From assembly GCF_005222755.1 (NCBI RefSeq), contig NZ_STGD01000008.1:1-64000 (forward strand): 64,000 bases of DNA, written 5' to 3'. The stretch comes from Roseomonas sp. HF4. Its GTDB lineage: Bacteria; Pseudomonadota; Alphaproteobacteria; Acetobacterales; Acetobacteraceae. The notes beneath the pieces are model-generated. The model was not told the origin of the DNA and ran no database searches. It saw only the letters and a list, made by a program, of their open reading frames with translations. Positions 7,573 through 15,991 of the stretch are shown here, in pieces (the stretch's first letter is position 1; every line of letters starts with the position of its first letter). The translations under genes and the position numbers were made by a program.

Positions 7573-8277
7573 ATGGCTCGACCGACCAGCAGCCTCGCCT
7601 CGCCCGTCTGCTTCCTGCACGAACTGGAACCGGACGCGGCCGGCGGGTTCGCGGCGGTGGACCCGCAGCAGCGCCGCGATGTTGCGCGCTTCCGCCGCGC
7701 CGAGCGGGAGCGGCTGATCGCCGCCCGCGTTGCGCTGGGCGCAGCAACGCGGGCGGCCCTGTCGGCGCGCATCGCGGCGCATCTCGACACGCTGCTCGTC
7801 GATCTGCGGGGCGTCGCCGTCTCGGCGTGGATGCCGTTCCGGGGCGAACCAGATCTGCGGCCCTGGATGGCCTCGGCCGCGGAGCGCGGGGCGATCACCG
7901 CGCTGCCGGTGGCCGAGGCGCATGGCCGGCCGCTCGAGTTCCGTCGCTGGCGGCCAGGCGAGGCGCTGCGCCCCGGCCTCTGGAATATCCCCGTCCCGGC
8001 GGGGGGTGACGCTGTGATCCCTGCGGTGGTGCTGGCACCGCTGGTCGGCTTCGATCCGGCGTTCTACCGCCTTGGCTATGGCGGTGGTTTCTTCGACCGG
8101 ACGCTGGCCGCGCAGGCGCCGCGACCGCGTGCGATCGGGGTGGGGTTTGCGCTGTCGCGCATGCCGACCATCTTCCCGCAGCCGCACGACATCCCGATGA
8201 CCGCCATCGTCACCGAGGACGGCGTGCTCGAAGGGCCGCCGGTGCCGCCCCCGAACGGACCCCCGGTATGCCGCTGA
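7573..8277 (+). CDS. 5-formyltetrahydrofolate cyclo-ligase family protein
   Basis: A 234-residue soluble protein of the 5-FTHF cyclo-ligase (YgfA) fold, which in the type enzyme converts 5-formyl-THF to 5,10-methenyl-THF using ATP. Seen here: the R-x-x-x-R-x-R-L-I basic helix, W-M-P-F-R-G-E-P-D-L, and the conserved GFDPAFYRLGYGGGFFDRTL loop near residues 161-180. The family is normally about 190 residues; the extra N-terminal 50 (C-F-L-H-E-L-E-P...) is a variant I associate with NO/denitrification clusters. The start at 7573 follows GAAGGA 10 bases upstream. It heads the plus-strand operon. Confidence 0.82.
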   Translation: MARPTSSLASPVCFLHELEPDAAGGFAAVDPQQRRDVARFRRAERERLIAARVALGAATRAALSARIAAHLDTLLVDLRGVAVSAWMPFRGEPDLRPWMASAAERGAITALPVAEAHGRPLEFRRWRPGEALRPGLWNIPVPAGGDAVIPAVVLAPLVGFDPAFYRLGYGGGFFDRTLAAQAPRPRAIGVGFALSRMPTIFPQPHDIPMTAIVTEDGVLEGPPVPPPNGPPVCR

Positions 8278-8648
8278 CCTGGTCGCACAGGCTGATCCTG
8301 GTGCTCATGCTCCTCTTCGAGCCGGAGTGGCGTGCGTTCACCGGGCGGGCGGGGCTCGGGCGCGTGTTCTGGGTCTACGGCGTGCTCATCAGCAGCGGCC
8401 TCGCCCTGCTGTTTCTGCTGGCGCGCGAGGCGCAGCGCGTCGATGTGCAGCAGTTTCTGCTCGTGCTCATGCTCCTCTACACGGGCCTGATCCTAGTCGC
8501 CGTGTGGCGCTGTGCCGGGCCTGCGGCGCCACCCTGGGGCCAGGTCGCCCGCGCGCTGACCGTGGCCTGGGCGCTGAACGTGCTCCTGCTGATCGGCTTC
8601 CTGCAGATCGATCTGCTCGTCGCCTGGCTCGGAGGACCGCCATCGTGA
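8268..8648 (+). CDS. Small membrane protein of unknown function in the NO cluster
   Basis: A 126-residue protein with four hydrophobic segments (about residues 8-18, 29-50, 60-80 and 95-118). I recognise no domain. The ATG at 8268 overlaps the end of the cyclo-ligase gene by 10 bp, and the TGA overlaps the GTG of the transporter downstream. It is therefore embedded in the operon and probably translationally coupled to both neighbours. A role in the membrane with the TDT transporter is possible but unsupported. Confidence 0.7.
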   Translation: MPLTWSHRLILVLMLLFEPEWRAFTGRAGLGRVFWVYGVLISSGLALLFLLAREAQRVDVQQFLLVLMLLYTGLILVAVWRCAGPAAPPWGQVARALTVAWALNVLLLIGFLQIDLLVAWLGGPPS

Positions 8649-9727
8649 CCGTCGCGACCCATGCCGAGGCACGCCAGCCCGGCCTCCTGCCGCTCCTCGC
8701 CGAGACGGCGCGCGACCTATTCCCCGGCTATTTCGCGCTGGTCATGGCGACGGGGGTGGTCTCCATCGCCTGCCAGCTGCTCGGGCTTCGGGTCATCGCG
8801 ATCCCGTTGGTCGGCATCGCCTGGGTCGCCTACCTGATGCTATGGGGGCTGACCGCCGCCCGGGTCGTGCTGTTTCCCCACCGCATCGCCGAGGATCTGT
8901 CGAACCACCAGCGCGCGCCTGGCTTCTTCACGCTGGTGGCGGGCACTTGCGTGCTCGGCACGCAGACGGCGGTGGTGGCGGGCGCGCAGGGGGTGGCGTC
9001 CGCGCTGTGGTACCTCGGGCTCGGGCTCTGGTTCCTGGTGATGTACGCCTTCTTCACCGCGGTCACGATCCGCGCGCGCAAGCCCACACTGGCCGCGGGG
9101 ATCAACGGCGCCTGGCTGATCGCGGCGGTGGCGACGCAGTCCATCGTGGTGCTGAAGGGCACGCTGGGTGCCGCCGTGCCGCCGCCGGTCGAGATCCAGT
9201 TCCTCTGCCTCGCCTTCTTCATGATCGGCAGCATGCTCTACCTCGCGATCATCCCGTTGATCTTCTACCGGCTCACCTTCGTGCGGCTCAGCGCGCTGGA
9301 TTTTGGGCCGCCCTACTGGATCAACATGGGCGCGGTCGCGATCACCACTCTGGCGGGATCGATCCTGCTGCTGCGCAGCACCACCTGGCCGGTGCTGGCC
9401 GATTTCGTGCCCTTCCTGCGCGGCTTCACGCTGTTCTTCTGGGCCGCGGCGACCTGGTGGATCCCGTTCCTGATCGCGCTCACGCTCTGGCGCTACCTGA
9501 TCCGCCGCGAGCCGCTGCGCTACGAGCCGACGCTGTGGGGAATGGTCTTCCCGCTCGGCATGTACACGACCGGAACGCTGCAGCTCTCGCGCGCGCTGGA
9601 CCTGCCCTTCCTGGCCGCGGTGCCGGCCGCCTTCATCCATCTTGCGCTGTTCGCCTGGGGACTGACGTTCCTCGGGCTACTGGGCCGGATTGCGAGCAGC
9701 CTGCTGCGCGCGCGCCGGCACGTCTGA
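8645..9727 (+). CDS. TDT/SLAC1 family transporter (tellurite-resistance / dicarboxylate type)
   Basis: A 360-residue membrane protein with about ten helices. It opens with DLFPGYFALVMATGVVSIAC, the typical first helix of the tellurite-resistance/C4-dicarboxylate (TDT) family, related to anion channels of the SLAC1/TehA fold. The start is a GTG at 8645 that overlaps the previous stop (GTGA), as expected for translational coupling; no ATG fits better. The substrate cannot be read from the sequence. The operon position suggests anion export linked to nitrosative or anaerobic stress. The downstream DUF1971 gene is a family also found beside tellurite-resistance genes. Confidence 0.83.
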   Translation: MTVATHAEARQPGLLPLLAETARDLFPGYFALVMATGVVSIACQLLGLRVIAIPLVGIAWVAYLMLWGLTAARVVLFPHRIAEDLSNHQRAPGFFTLVAGTCVLGTQTAVVAGAQGVASALWYLGLGLWFLVMYAFFTAVTIRARKPTLAAGINGAWLIAAVATQSIVVLKGTLGAAVPPPVEIQFLCLAFFMIGSMLYLAIIPLIFYRLTFVRLSALDFGPPYWINMGAVAITTLAGSILLLRSTTWPVLADFVPFLRGFTLFFWAAATWWIPFLIALTLWRYLIRREPLRYEPTLWGMVFPLGMYTTGTLQLSRALDLPFLAAVPAAFIHLALFAWGLTFLGLLGRIASSLLRARRHV

Positions 9728-9775
9728 CGTCGTGCTGTATCCACGCCTTCCCCATTCCCTTTCAGGGGGCCGCCA

Positions 9776-10204
9776 ATGCGCCTTCTCGCTTCGACCGACT
9801 TTGCGCTGCGGATCCTCCTGAAGCTCGGCGAGGATCCGGCGCGCCAGCTCTCGACCGAGGAACTGGCGGCGGGCATCGGCGTGCCGCGCAACCATGTGCA
9901 GAAGATCGTGCAGGACTTGTCGGCCGCGGGCTTGGTGCGGACGCAGCGCGGCGCGCGCGGCGGCGTCACGCTGGCCCGACCACCGAGCGAGATCCGTATC
10001 GGCGCGATCGTCCGCCGGCTCGAAGCCGGCCAAGCGCTGGTCGAATGCTTTCGCGCCGATGGCGGGGCCTGCTGCTTCTCGCCGACCTGCCGGCTGGCGG
10101 GCGTGCTGGGGCGGGCGCAGGACGGATTCATGGCTGTGCTGGACGCGACGACGCTGGCGGCCTGCCTGACCGTTGCACCACATATAGTGGCTGACGACGC
10201 TTAA
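9776..10204 (+). CDS. nsrR: Rrf2 family transcriptional regulator, NsrR-like
   Basis: A 142-residue repressor-type regulator. Residues 1-70 form a winged helix starting MRLLASTDFALRILLKL, with VPRNHVQKIVQDLSAAGLVR as recognition region. C91, C99/C100 and C105 (ECFRADGGACCFSPTCRL) match the three-cysteine [Fe-S] pattern of NsrR, which loses DNA binding when NO reacts with the cluster. It follows the transporter by 48 bp and precedes the RNR by 63 bp. The adjacent RIC, globin and nnrS genes are typical NsrR targets. IscR-type function is less likely given the context and Cys spacing. Confidence 0.85.
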   Translation: MRLLASTDFALRILLKLGEDPARQLSTEELAAGIGVPRNHVQKIVQDLSAAGLVRTQRGARGGVTLARPPSEIRIGAIVRRLEAGQALVECFRADGGACCFSPTCRLAGVLGRAQDGFMAVLDATTLAACLTVAPHIVADDA

Positions 10205-10267
10205 TATATACCATATCATGGGATGTGCCCGAGTCGCACCTCCTGCGGCCGGCGTGGAAGGTTGCCC

Positions 10268-12691
10268 ATGGACGGTTCGCTCGCCGGCGCGCGTCAGCGC
10301 CAGATTCTCCCCGCAATGCCTGGTGCCGGCTTCGGCGAGGCGCCGCTTCCTGCCCGCGCCGTTGACCCCGGCATGGGCCTGGCGGTGGCGCGCCGCACCG
10401 TCTTCCGCCCTGGAGATGCGGAGGATTTCGGCCGCGTCGCCGACCGGGTAGCAGCCGGCAACATGGCGCTGCTCGGCGATCGCGCCGATGCCGCCGAGCA
10501 GGCGCGGCTTCGCAACGCCATCGCCACCGGCGCGCTGATCACCTCCGGGCGCCACCTCCAGCACGGCGACGCGGCGCAGCCGACGCGCAACATGGAGGTC
10601 TTCACCAACTGCGCGACGGCCATCACCTCCTTCGCTCTGTTCTACCTGCTGCTGAACGGCAGCGGCGTCGGCCGCGCCTATGACGACGAACTTGTGGCGG
10701 TTGACTGGGGCCAGGCACCCCGCCTGCTCCTGCACCTGTCCACGAACCATCCCGACTTCCCCGACACGCGCGACGAGATCCACCGCTTCGGCGCCGAGTT
10801 CGGCCTGCTGCCCTGGGGCACGACCCTCGCGGCGATGAGCGAGGCGCAGGAGGCGGAGATCCGCGCCTTCATCGCCCGTGAGATCCTGCGCGACACCACC
10901 GCGGCGCCGCCCGGTGCCATCCACCACGCCATCGCCGACAGCCGCGAGGGATGGGGGAAGGCCGCGGAGCTGCTGGAAAGCCTGGCCTTCGCAGGGGCGG
11001 CGGACCGCGCGCTGGTGCTCGACTTCTCCGCCATCCGCCGCTGCGGCGCGCCGATCGCCGGCATGCAGGGGCGTCCGGCCTCGGGGCCGCTGTCGCTGCT
11101 GCGCGCCTTCGTGAACCTGCGCCACCAGGTGATCGAGCCGGCGCGCCACCGCAGCCCGGCTGACGAGGCGCTGGCGCCCTGGGAGCAGGCGCTGCTGGTC
11201 GACCACCATCTCTCGGTCGAGGTACAGGTCGGCGGTGCGCGGCGCGCGGCGCGCATGGCGACGAAGTCCTGGCGCGACCCCGGCATCTTCCGCTTCATCC
11301 GCCTGAAGGCCGAGGGCGGGCTATGGACCGCCAACAACTCCGTCATGGTCGATGCCGAATTCTGGGAGGGCGTGCGCGCCGCGCGCGCGGGCAGCGACGC
11401 GCCGCTCGACCGCCATGCCCTCGCGGTGTTCGAGGAAGCGACGGCCTGCGGCTACATCAATGGCGAGCCCGGCTTCATCAACGGCGACCGGCTGGAAGAC
11501 CACCGCACCGGCACCGCATGGGCGAAGCCCGTGCATACCGACGGGCGCGACCTGCGCTCGGCGCGCTATGCCGCGGACCATGCCGTGCCGCTGCTCGCGG
11601 AGCTCGGCCGCCGCGCGGCGCAGGCGCGTTTCCCCGCCACCACCAACCCCTGCGGCGAGATCACGCTGCACGTCACCGGCGGGTACTGCGTGATCGCCGA
11701 TTTCGCGCCGCTGCTCGCCTGTCCGCGCGACCTGGCCGGAATGGCGCCCGGCGAGGTGCCTGACGACGTCGCGGCGCAATGGGATGCGCGCGTCGAGGAC
11801 AGCGTGCGCCTGGGCGTTCGCTTCCTGATGCGCGCGAACACGATGGATGCGCTGTATGCCGACGAGGTGCGCCGCACCAACCGGATGGGCATCGGCCCGA
11901 CCGGCCTGCACGAATGGGCCTGGATGCGCTGGGGCTTCGGCTTCGAGGACCTGCTGGACGAGGCGCGCAGCGCCCCCTTCTGGGAGACGCTCGCGCGCCT
12001 GTCCGAAGCGGCGAAGCAGGAAGGCATCGCCTATGCGGCGGAACTCGGCATGCCGGCGCCCTTCACGGTCACGACCGTCAAGCCGGCCGGCACCACCAGC
12101 AAGCTGTTCGGCCTGACCGAGGGCGCGCATCTGCCGGCGCGCCGCCAGTATCTGCGCTGGGTGCAGTTCAAGGGCGTGAAGGCCGAGGCCGGCTGGGCGC
12201 GCGACGCCGACCCGCTGCTGGGCGACTACGAGGCGCGCGGGTATCCGGTGCGCGGCCTGCAGAGCTTCCCGGGCATGTCCATCGTCGGCTTCCCGACCTT
12301 GCCGCTGATCCAGCGCCTTGGCATCGGCGATCGCCTGGTGACCGCGCCGCAGGCGACCCCGGCGCAGCAATACCGCTGGCTCGGCCTGCTGGAACGCCAC
12401 TGGATCGGCGCGGAGCGCGGCAACCAGGTGAGCTACACGCTGAAGATCTTCACCGACCGCCACGACCTCGAAGCCTTCCGCGAGATCGTCCTGCGCCACC
12501 AGCCGGAGATCCGCTGCTGCGCCATCCTGCCGAGCCGCCCGGACAAGGAACTCGGCTACGAATACCTGCCGGAGGAGGAGGTGCATGCCGCGCGCTTCGC
12601 GGCGATCGTCGACGGTATCGAGGATGCGGCGCTGCACGAGGCGGTGGACATGGCGCACCTGGCCTGCGCATCGGGTGTGTGTCCGCTCTGA
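10268..12691 (+). CDS. nrdJ: Adenosylcobalamin-dependent (class II) ribonucleotide reductase, monomeric RTPR type
   Basis: An 807-residue enzyme that makes deoxyribonucleotides using B12 instead of an oxygen-dependent di-iron centre. It carries the cysteine set of Lactobacillus-type ribonucleoside-triphosphate reductase: Cys115 in T-N-C-A-T; Cys462 in N-P-C-G-E with Glu464 (thiyl-radical site); Cys474 (redox partner of Cys115); and the C-terminal shuttle pair Cys800/Cys805 (C-A-S-G-V-C-P-L). W-T-A-N-N-S-V-M and KPAGTTSKLFGLTEGAHLP are also conserved. ATG 10268 is chosen over in-frame upstream starts because the sequence before it is non-conserved. No cobalamin riboswitch was recognised in the 63-bp leader. 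Placement after nsrR suggests expression under NO, which inactivates class I RNR. Confidence 0.9.
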   Translation: MDGSLAGARQRQILPAMPGAGFGEAPLPARAVDPGMGLAVARRTVFRPGDAEDFGRVADRVAAGNMALLGDRADAAEQARLRNAIATGALITSGRHLQHGDAAQPTRNMEVFTNCATAITSFALFYLLLNGSGVGRAYDDELVAVDWGQAPRLLLHLSTNHPDFPDTRDEIHRFGAEFGLLPWGTTLAAMSEAQEAEIRAFIAREILRDTTAAPPGAIHHAIADSREGWGKAAELLESLAFAGAADRALVLDFSAIRRCGAPIAGMQGRPASGPLSLLRAFVNLRHQVIEPARHRSPADEALAPWEQALLVDHHLSVEVQVGGARRAARMATKSWRDPGIFRFIRLKAEGGLWTANNSVMVDAEFWEGVRAARAGSDAPLDRHALAVFEEATACGYINGEPGFINGDRLEDHRTGTAWAKPVHTDGRDLRSARYAADHAVPLLAELGRRAAQARFPATTNPCGEITLHVTGGYCVIADFAPLLACPRDLAGMAPGEVPDDVAAQWDARVEDSVRLGVRFLMRANTMDALYADEVRRTNRMGIGPTGLHEWAWMRWGFGFEDLLDEARSAPFWETLARLSEAAKQEGIAYAAELGMPAPFTVTTVKPAGTTSKLFGLTEGAHLPARRQYLRWVQFKGVKAEAGWARDADPLLGDYEARGYPVRGLQSFPGMSIVGFPTLPLIQRLGIGDRLVTAPQATPAQQYRWLGLLERHWIGAERGNQVSYTLKIFTDRHDLEAFREIVLRHQPEIRCCAILPSRPDKELGYEYLPEEEVHAARFAAIVDGIEDAALHEAVDMAHLACASGVCPL

Positions 12692-12849
12692 GCGCCATCG
12701 TGTGCGCGTCGCTCGGGTCCCGCCGAGCGGCACGCGGCACTCCGGCAGCGCCCCGGTCGATATGATCGACAGCCGCACCGTCTGGTGTGCCAGGATGTCG
12801 ACGTATCCGGGCGCGGTGCAGGCCGACACACACGCAGACGGAGCCAGCA

Positions 12850-13149
12850 ATGCCGATTCCCGAAGGACACGTGGCGACCCGACGCAGCCCGGAGTTCACG
12901 CAGGACACCATTCCGCCTGCGCTGCGGCAGGCGCATGAAACCACGCATGACACCTGGGCGGTCATCCATGTGCTGGAGGGCAGGCTGCGCTACTGCACGA
13001 TCAGCCCCGCCTCGGAGACCGTCCTGGAACCGGGCCGGCCGGGCGAAATCGAACCAGAGGTGAAGCACCGCGTCGAGCCACTCGGCGCGGTCCGCTTCTA
13101 CTTGGAATTCCATTATCCGCCGGAGCGCCATCCGACACCGAACGCGTAG
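12850..13149 (+). CDS. DUF1971 family cupin-like protein
   Basis: A 99-residue protein, MPIPEGHVATRRSPEF and onward, with the family motifs T-x-x-D-x-I-P, H-x-T-H-D-T-W and the C-terminal E-F-H-Y-P-P. The domain is a small beta-barrel also found joined to tellurite-resistance methyltransferases and near anaerobic regulons; its reaction is unknown. The ATG at 12850 is preceded by GACGGAGCC, and an in-frame upstream extension lacks conservation. It is separated from nrdJ by 158 bp, so it may have its own promoter. It completes the plus-strand arm of the NO-stress region. Confidence 0.8.
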   Translation: MPIPEGHVATRRSPEFTQDTIPPALRQAHETTHDTWAVIHVLEGRLRYCTISPASETVLEPGRPGEIEPEVKHRVEPLGAVRFYLEFHYPPERHPTPNA

Positions 13150-13646
13150 TTTTGGCAGGAATAGGCCGGCCGTCACGCGCGGCGCCGCTCGCGGGATCCG
13201 ACCGTGCCAAGCCTCAAGGTATCCGGCCAGGACGTGCCACGCCGGGTACTCCTTCGGCATAGTCTCCATTCCGCATCGATCTCCCGGGCGCCGCCGGAAC
13301 AGGTCAGTTCCGGGCCCTCCGCGGCCGAGTCTACGCCCCAGAGAAGGTTGGATTCCGGTTCCCACCGCTACGCCACCGCCTCAGGTCATCCGAGGCGCTC
13401 CGGGAGGCGAATCACGAGCGGACCGCGGGGCAGCCAGCCGCCCGCCGGGATTGGGATCGACCCTCCCCAGGTGTCGAGGATGGCGCCCCACTCCACACCG
13501 CGCCACGTCACGAGACACGACCCGCGACTTTCGCGACGCACGCCGCGCAACCCTTCATGCGCCGACGCACGCGGGAACTTCCCTCGGCCTTCTCCCGATA
13601 TGGTAGAAAATTGCTCCTCGGGCTCCCGGGAAACGCTGAGAGACGG
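13150..13646. other. Intergenic region before the cellulose operon
   Basis: A 497-bp stretch without a credible gene: all frames give Arg/Pro/Ser-rich translations typical of antisense or noncoding GC-rich DNA. It separates the DUF1971 gene from bcsZ and should hold the bcs promoter. An AT-richer patch near 13596-13615 (ATATGGTAGAAAATTG) is the most promoter-like part. No riboswitch was recognised. Confidence 0.5.
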
Positions 13647-14726
13647 ATGTTGTTCAGCCATCGCGATCACCCGCCCGGGCGTTCCCTTCGACGCCGGGCC
13701 CTGCTGCTTGCGCCCGCCCTGGGCGCGGCAGCACCGGCGCGATCGGACATGGCGGAGTGGCGCGCTTGGCACGATCGCTTCGTCACGCCGGACGGGCGCG
13801 TCAGGGACACCGGAAACAACGGCATCGCACACAGCGAGGGCCAAGGCTGGGGCCTGATCTTCTCGGCATTCTTCGGCGACCGTCCCGCATTCGAGCGTAT
13901 CCTCGCCTGGACGTCGCGGCGTCTGCGCCGACCCGGCGACCGCCTGCATGCCTGGCGCTACCGACCGGGGCTCGCACAGCCGGTGGACGATCCGAACAAC
14001 GCAACCGATGGCGATCTCTACATCGTCTGGGGCCTGCTGGCCGCGCACCGCCGCTGGGGCGACGCGAGGCACCGCGAAGGCGCGCTCGCCATCGCCCGCG
14101 ACCTGCTCCGCCTCACGCTGCGCGAAACCGCACGCGGACCCTTCCTGCTGCCTGGCGCGGCCGGGTTCGAAACGCCCGAGGGCCTTGTCCTCAATCCCTC
14201 CTACATCCTGCTGCCGGTTTTCGCTGAACTGTCACGCGCGATGCCGAACGGACCCTGGCAGGCGCTGTCCGCCGCCGGGCTCGATCTGCTGCGCCGCGCG
14301 CGCTTCGGCGCCTGGGGCCTGAGCCCCGACTGGGTGCTCCAGCCGCACGCTCCGGATGCGCCGCTCGTCCTGCCCGCCCGCTGGCCGCCGCGCTTTTCCT
14401 ACGACGCCGTGCGCGTCCCGTTGATGCTCGCCTGGGCGGGACAGGCGACGCATCCGGCATTGCTCGGTGCGGTTGCCTTCTGGACGGATCAGCGCTGGCC
14501 GCAGCCACCGGCCTGGGTCGATCTCATCTCGGGGGTGCCGGCCGAATACGGCGCATCCGTGGGTGCGCGGGCCATCGCGGCCTTCGCGTCGGCGCGCATC
14601 GCAGGGCGCGGTGCCACGGTGTCGTTACCATCCGTCAATGACTCCCGTGACTACTATTCGGCATCACTCTTGCTCCTGGTTCGAGCCGCATGCGCGGACT
14701 CGGGAACACCGGTTGCCGATGGCTAG
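13647..14726 (+). CDS. bcsZ: Glycosyl hydrolase family 8 endoglucanase of the cellulose operon
   Basis: A 359-residue secreted endo-1,4-beta-glucanase that trims nascent cellulose in the periplasm. A signal region with an Arg-Arg-Arg stretch precedes a hydrophobic core and A-P-A-R-S near residue 33. GH8 motifs: HSEGQGWGL with catalytic acid Glu64, and NNATDGDLYIVWGL with Asp121. W-R-Y-R-P and the late SFDxxR-like segment R-F-S-Y-D-A-V-R-V-P also fit. The start at 13647 gives a full signal peptide; the open frame upstream is not conserved. It is first in the operon, as cmcAx is in Komagataeibacter. Confidence 0.9.
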   Translation: MLFSHRDHPPGRSLRRRALLLAPALGAAAPARSDMAEWRAWHDRFVTPDGRVRDTGNNGIAHSEGQGWGLIFSAFFGDRPAFERILAWTSRRLRRPGDRLHAWRYRPGLAQPVDDPNNATDGDLYIVWGLLAAHRRWGDARHREGALAIARDLLRLTLRETARGPFLLPGAAGFETPEGLVLNPSYILLPVFAELSRAMPNGPWQALSAAGLDLLRRARFGAWGLSPDWVLQPHAPDAPLVLPARWPPRFSYDAVRVPLMLAWAGQATHPALLGAVAFWTDQRWPQPPAWVDLISGVPAEYGASVGARAIAAFASARIAGRGATVSLPSVNDSRDYYSASLLLLVRAACADSGTPVADG

Positions 14727-14835
14727 CCGGTAGACCGTCGGACCAGGATCGAGCACCGCCGACGGAGGGTTGCTGGATGTTGGCCACGGCAGGATTTTTC
14801 TTCTTTGCCGATCCGACCGAAGCGGCTTGACCGTC

Positions 14836-15180
14836 ATGGACCCCGACATAGCCGCCCTTGCCGCGCGCCTCGGCTTGAAGGGCTTGGCGTACACGTCCTT
14901 CGCACGCCCTCTGCGGCAGGTCGTGCCTGCAACGGCGCGCGCAGCGGCTCCGCCCACGCTTGGGATCCAGGCGCCCCGCATGGCCACGCCGCCGGCGTTG
15001 GCTCCGGCCGACTTGCTCGGGCCCGTCGCCGCGGCGCCCCGCGCCGTAGCCGCCTTTCCGCTGATCTCGGAGGCGCTGGCCGCGGCCCGCGGCGCCCCCG
15101 CACCCGCGCCGCCGCCCGCAGCGCGGCCCTTCATGGGGCTTGCGGCGGCCGTTGCCGCCCGCCGCGCGGCGGAGGGCTAA
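14836..15180 (+). CDS. Small BcsR/BcsP-like cellulose biosynthesis protein
   Basis: A 114-residue cytoplasmic protein. Its first 25 residues, MDPDIAALAARLGLKGLAYT, match the short BcsR-type motif (acidic start, A-x-x-L-G-L-x-G-L-x-Y) found in small proteins paired with BcsQ. The remainder is Ala/Pro-rich and probably disordered until a short helical end. It lies between bcsZ and bcsQ, 4 bp before the bcsQ GTG. In other bacteria BcsR works with BcsQ in polar or complex assembly of cellulose synthase. The exact family (BcsR versus BcsP) is not settled. Confidence 0.6.
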   Translation: MDPDIAALAARLGLKGLAYTSFARPLRQVVPATARAAAPPTLGIQAPRMATPPALAPADLLGPVAAAPRAVAAFPLISEALAAARGAPAPAPPPAARPFMGLAAAVAARRAAEG

Positions 15181-15184
15181 CCCT

Positions 15185-15991
15185 GTGCCGCTGATCTGCC
15201 TGGCTTCGCCCAAGGGGGGCGTGGGCAAGACCTCGCTTGCCGCAGCCCTGGCCGCGGCGCTGCGGCGTTGCGGGCGCCGCGTCTTCGCGGTCGACTGCGA
15301 CCCGCAGAATGCGCTGCGGCTGCATCTCGGGCTGCCGATCACCGACACCGCGGGCTACCTCGCGCAGCTCGCGCAGCGCGCGGACTGGCGGGCCTGCCTG
15401 CGTGCGACGCCGGCCGGGGTCGAGCTGCTGCCGCACGGCGACGCCGACCTGCGCGGCAGGCTGGCCGCCGCGGCCCTGCTCGATGCCGAGCCGGACCTGC
15501 TGGCGGCGCCGCTGCGCGCGCTGCTGGCCGATCCGGCCGCGATCGTCGTGGCGGATACGCCGCCAGGCGCCTCGGTCGCGCTGCCGATCCTGGCCGAACA
15601 GGCGGCGATCATGCTCGTGGTGCTGCTGGCCGATGCGGGCAGCACGGCGCTGCTGCCGGACCTCGAAAGCGGCCGCTTCCTCGGCCAGGGCACGCTGGCG
15701 GGGCTGCGCGCGCCGCGCATCGGCGTGGTGCTCAACCAGGTCGATCGCCGCTCGGCGCTGTCGGTCGCCGCGGCCGACGGCGTGGCCGGGCATCTCGGCC
15801 CGCGCCTCATGGGCGCGGTCTGCCGCGACGAGGCGATGGCCGAGGCGCTGGCGCACCAGCGCCCGGTCGGGCTGCATGCGCCGCAAAGCGCGGCCGCGCG
15901 CGATGTCGAGGACCTCGCCGCCGCACTGCTGCGCGAAATCGCGCCCGCCGCCGCGGCGGCGCCGGCTACGCTCGGCTGGCTCCGCGCATGA
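15185..15991 (+). CDS. bcsQ: Cellulose biosynthesis MinD/ParA-type ATPase
   Basis: A 268-residue ATPase of the SIMIBI class. The deviant Walker A SPKGGVGKTSL (residues 8-18) is followed by V-D-C-D-P-Q-N and V-V-A-D-T-P-P-G. BcsQ proteins localise or activate the cellulose secretion complex. The GTG start at 15185 lies just upstream of the P-loop; longer in-frame starts run through the previous gene. Its TGA overlaps the ATG of bcsAB (ATGA at 15988-15991), implying coupled translation. The order bcsR-like, bcsQ, bcsAB, bcsC supports the assignment. Confidence 0.9.
   Translation: MPLICLASPKGGVGKTSLAAALAAALRRCGRRVFAVDCDPQNALRLHLGLPITDTAGYLAQLAQRADWRACLRATPAGVELLPHGDADLRGRLAAAALLDAEPDLLAAPLRALLADPAAIVVADTPPGASVALPILAEQAAIMLVVLLADAGSTALLPDLESGRFLGQGTLAGLRAPRIGVVLNQVDRRSALSVAAADGVAGHLGPRLMGAVCRDEAMAEALAHQRPVGLHAPQSAAARDVEDLAAALLREIAPAAAAAPATLGWLRA

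Noticed and set aside
10204..10267. A possible cobalamin riboswitch before the B12-dependent RNR
   Set aside because: The leader is only 63 bp and shows no B12-box or multi-stem architecture, so it is too short for a cobalamin riboswitch.
13204..13857. A 217-codon plus-strand ORF before and overlapping bcsZ
   Set aside because: It is Ser/Arg/Pro-rich without motifs, and its 3' third lies in the wrong frame of the well-supported GH8 gene.
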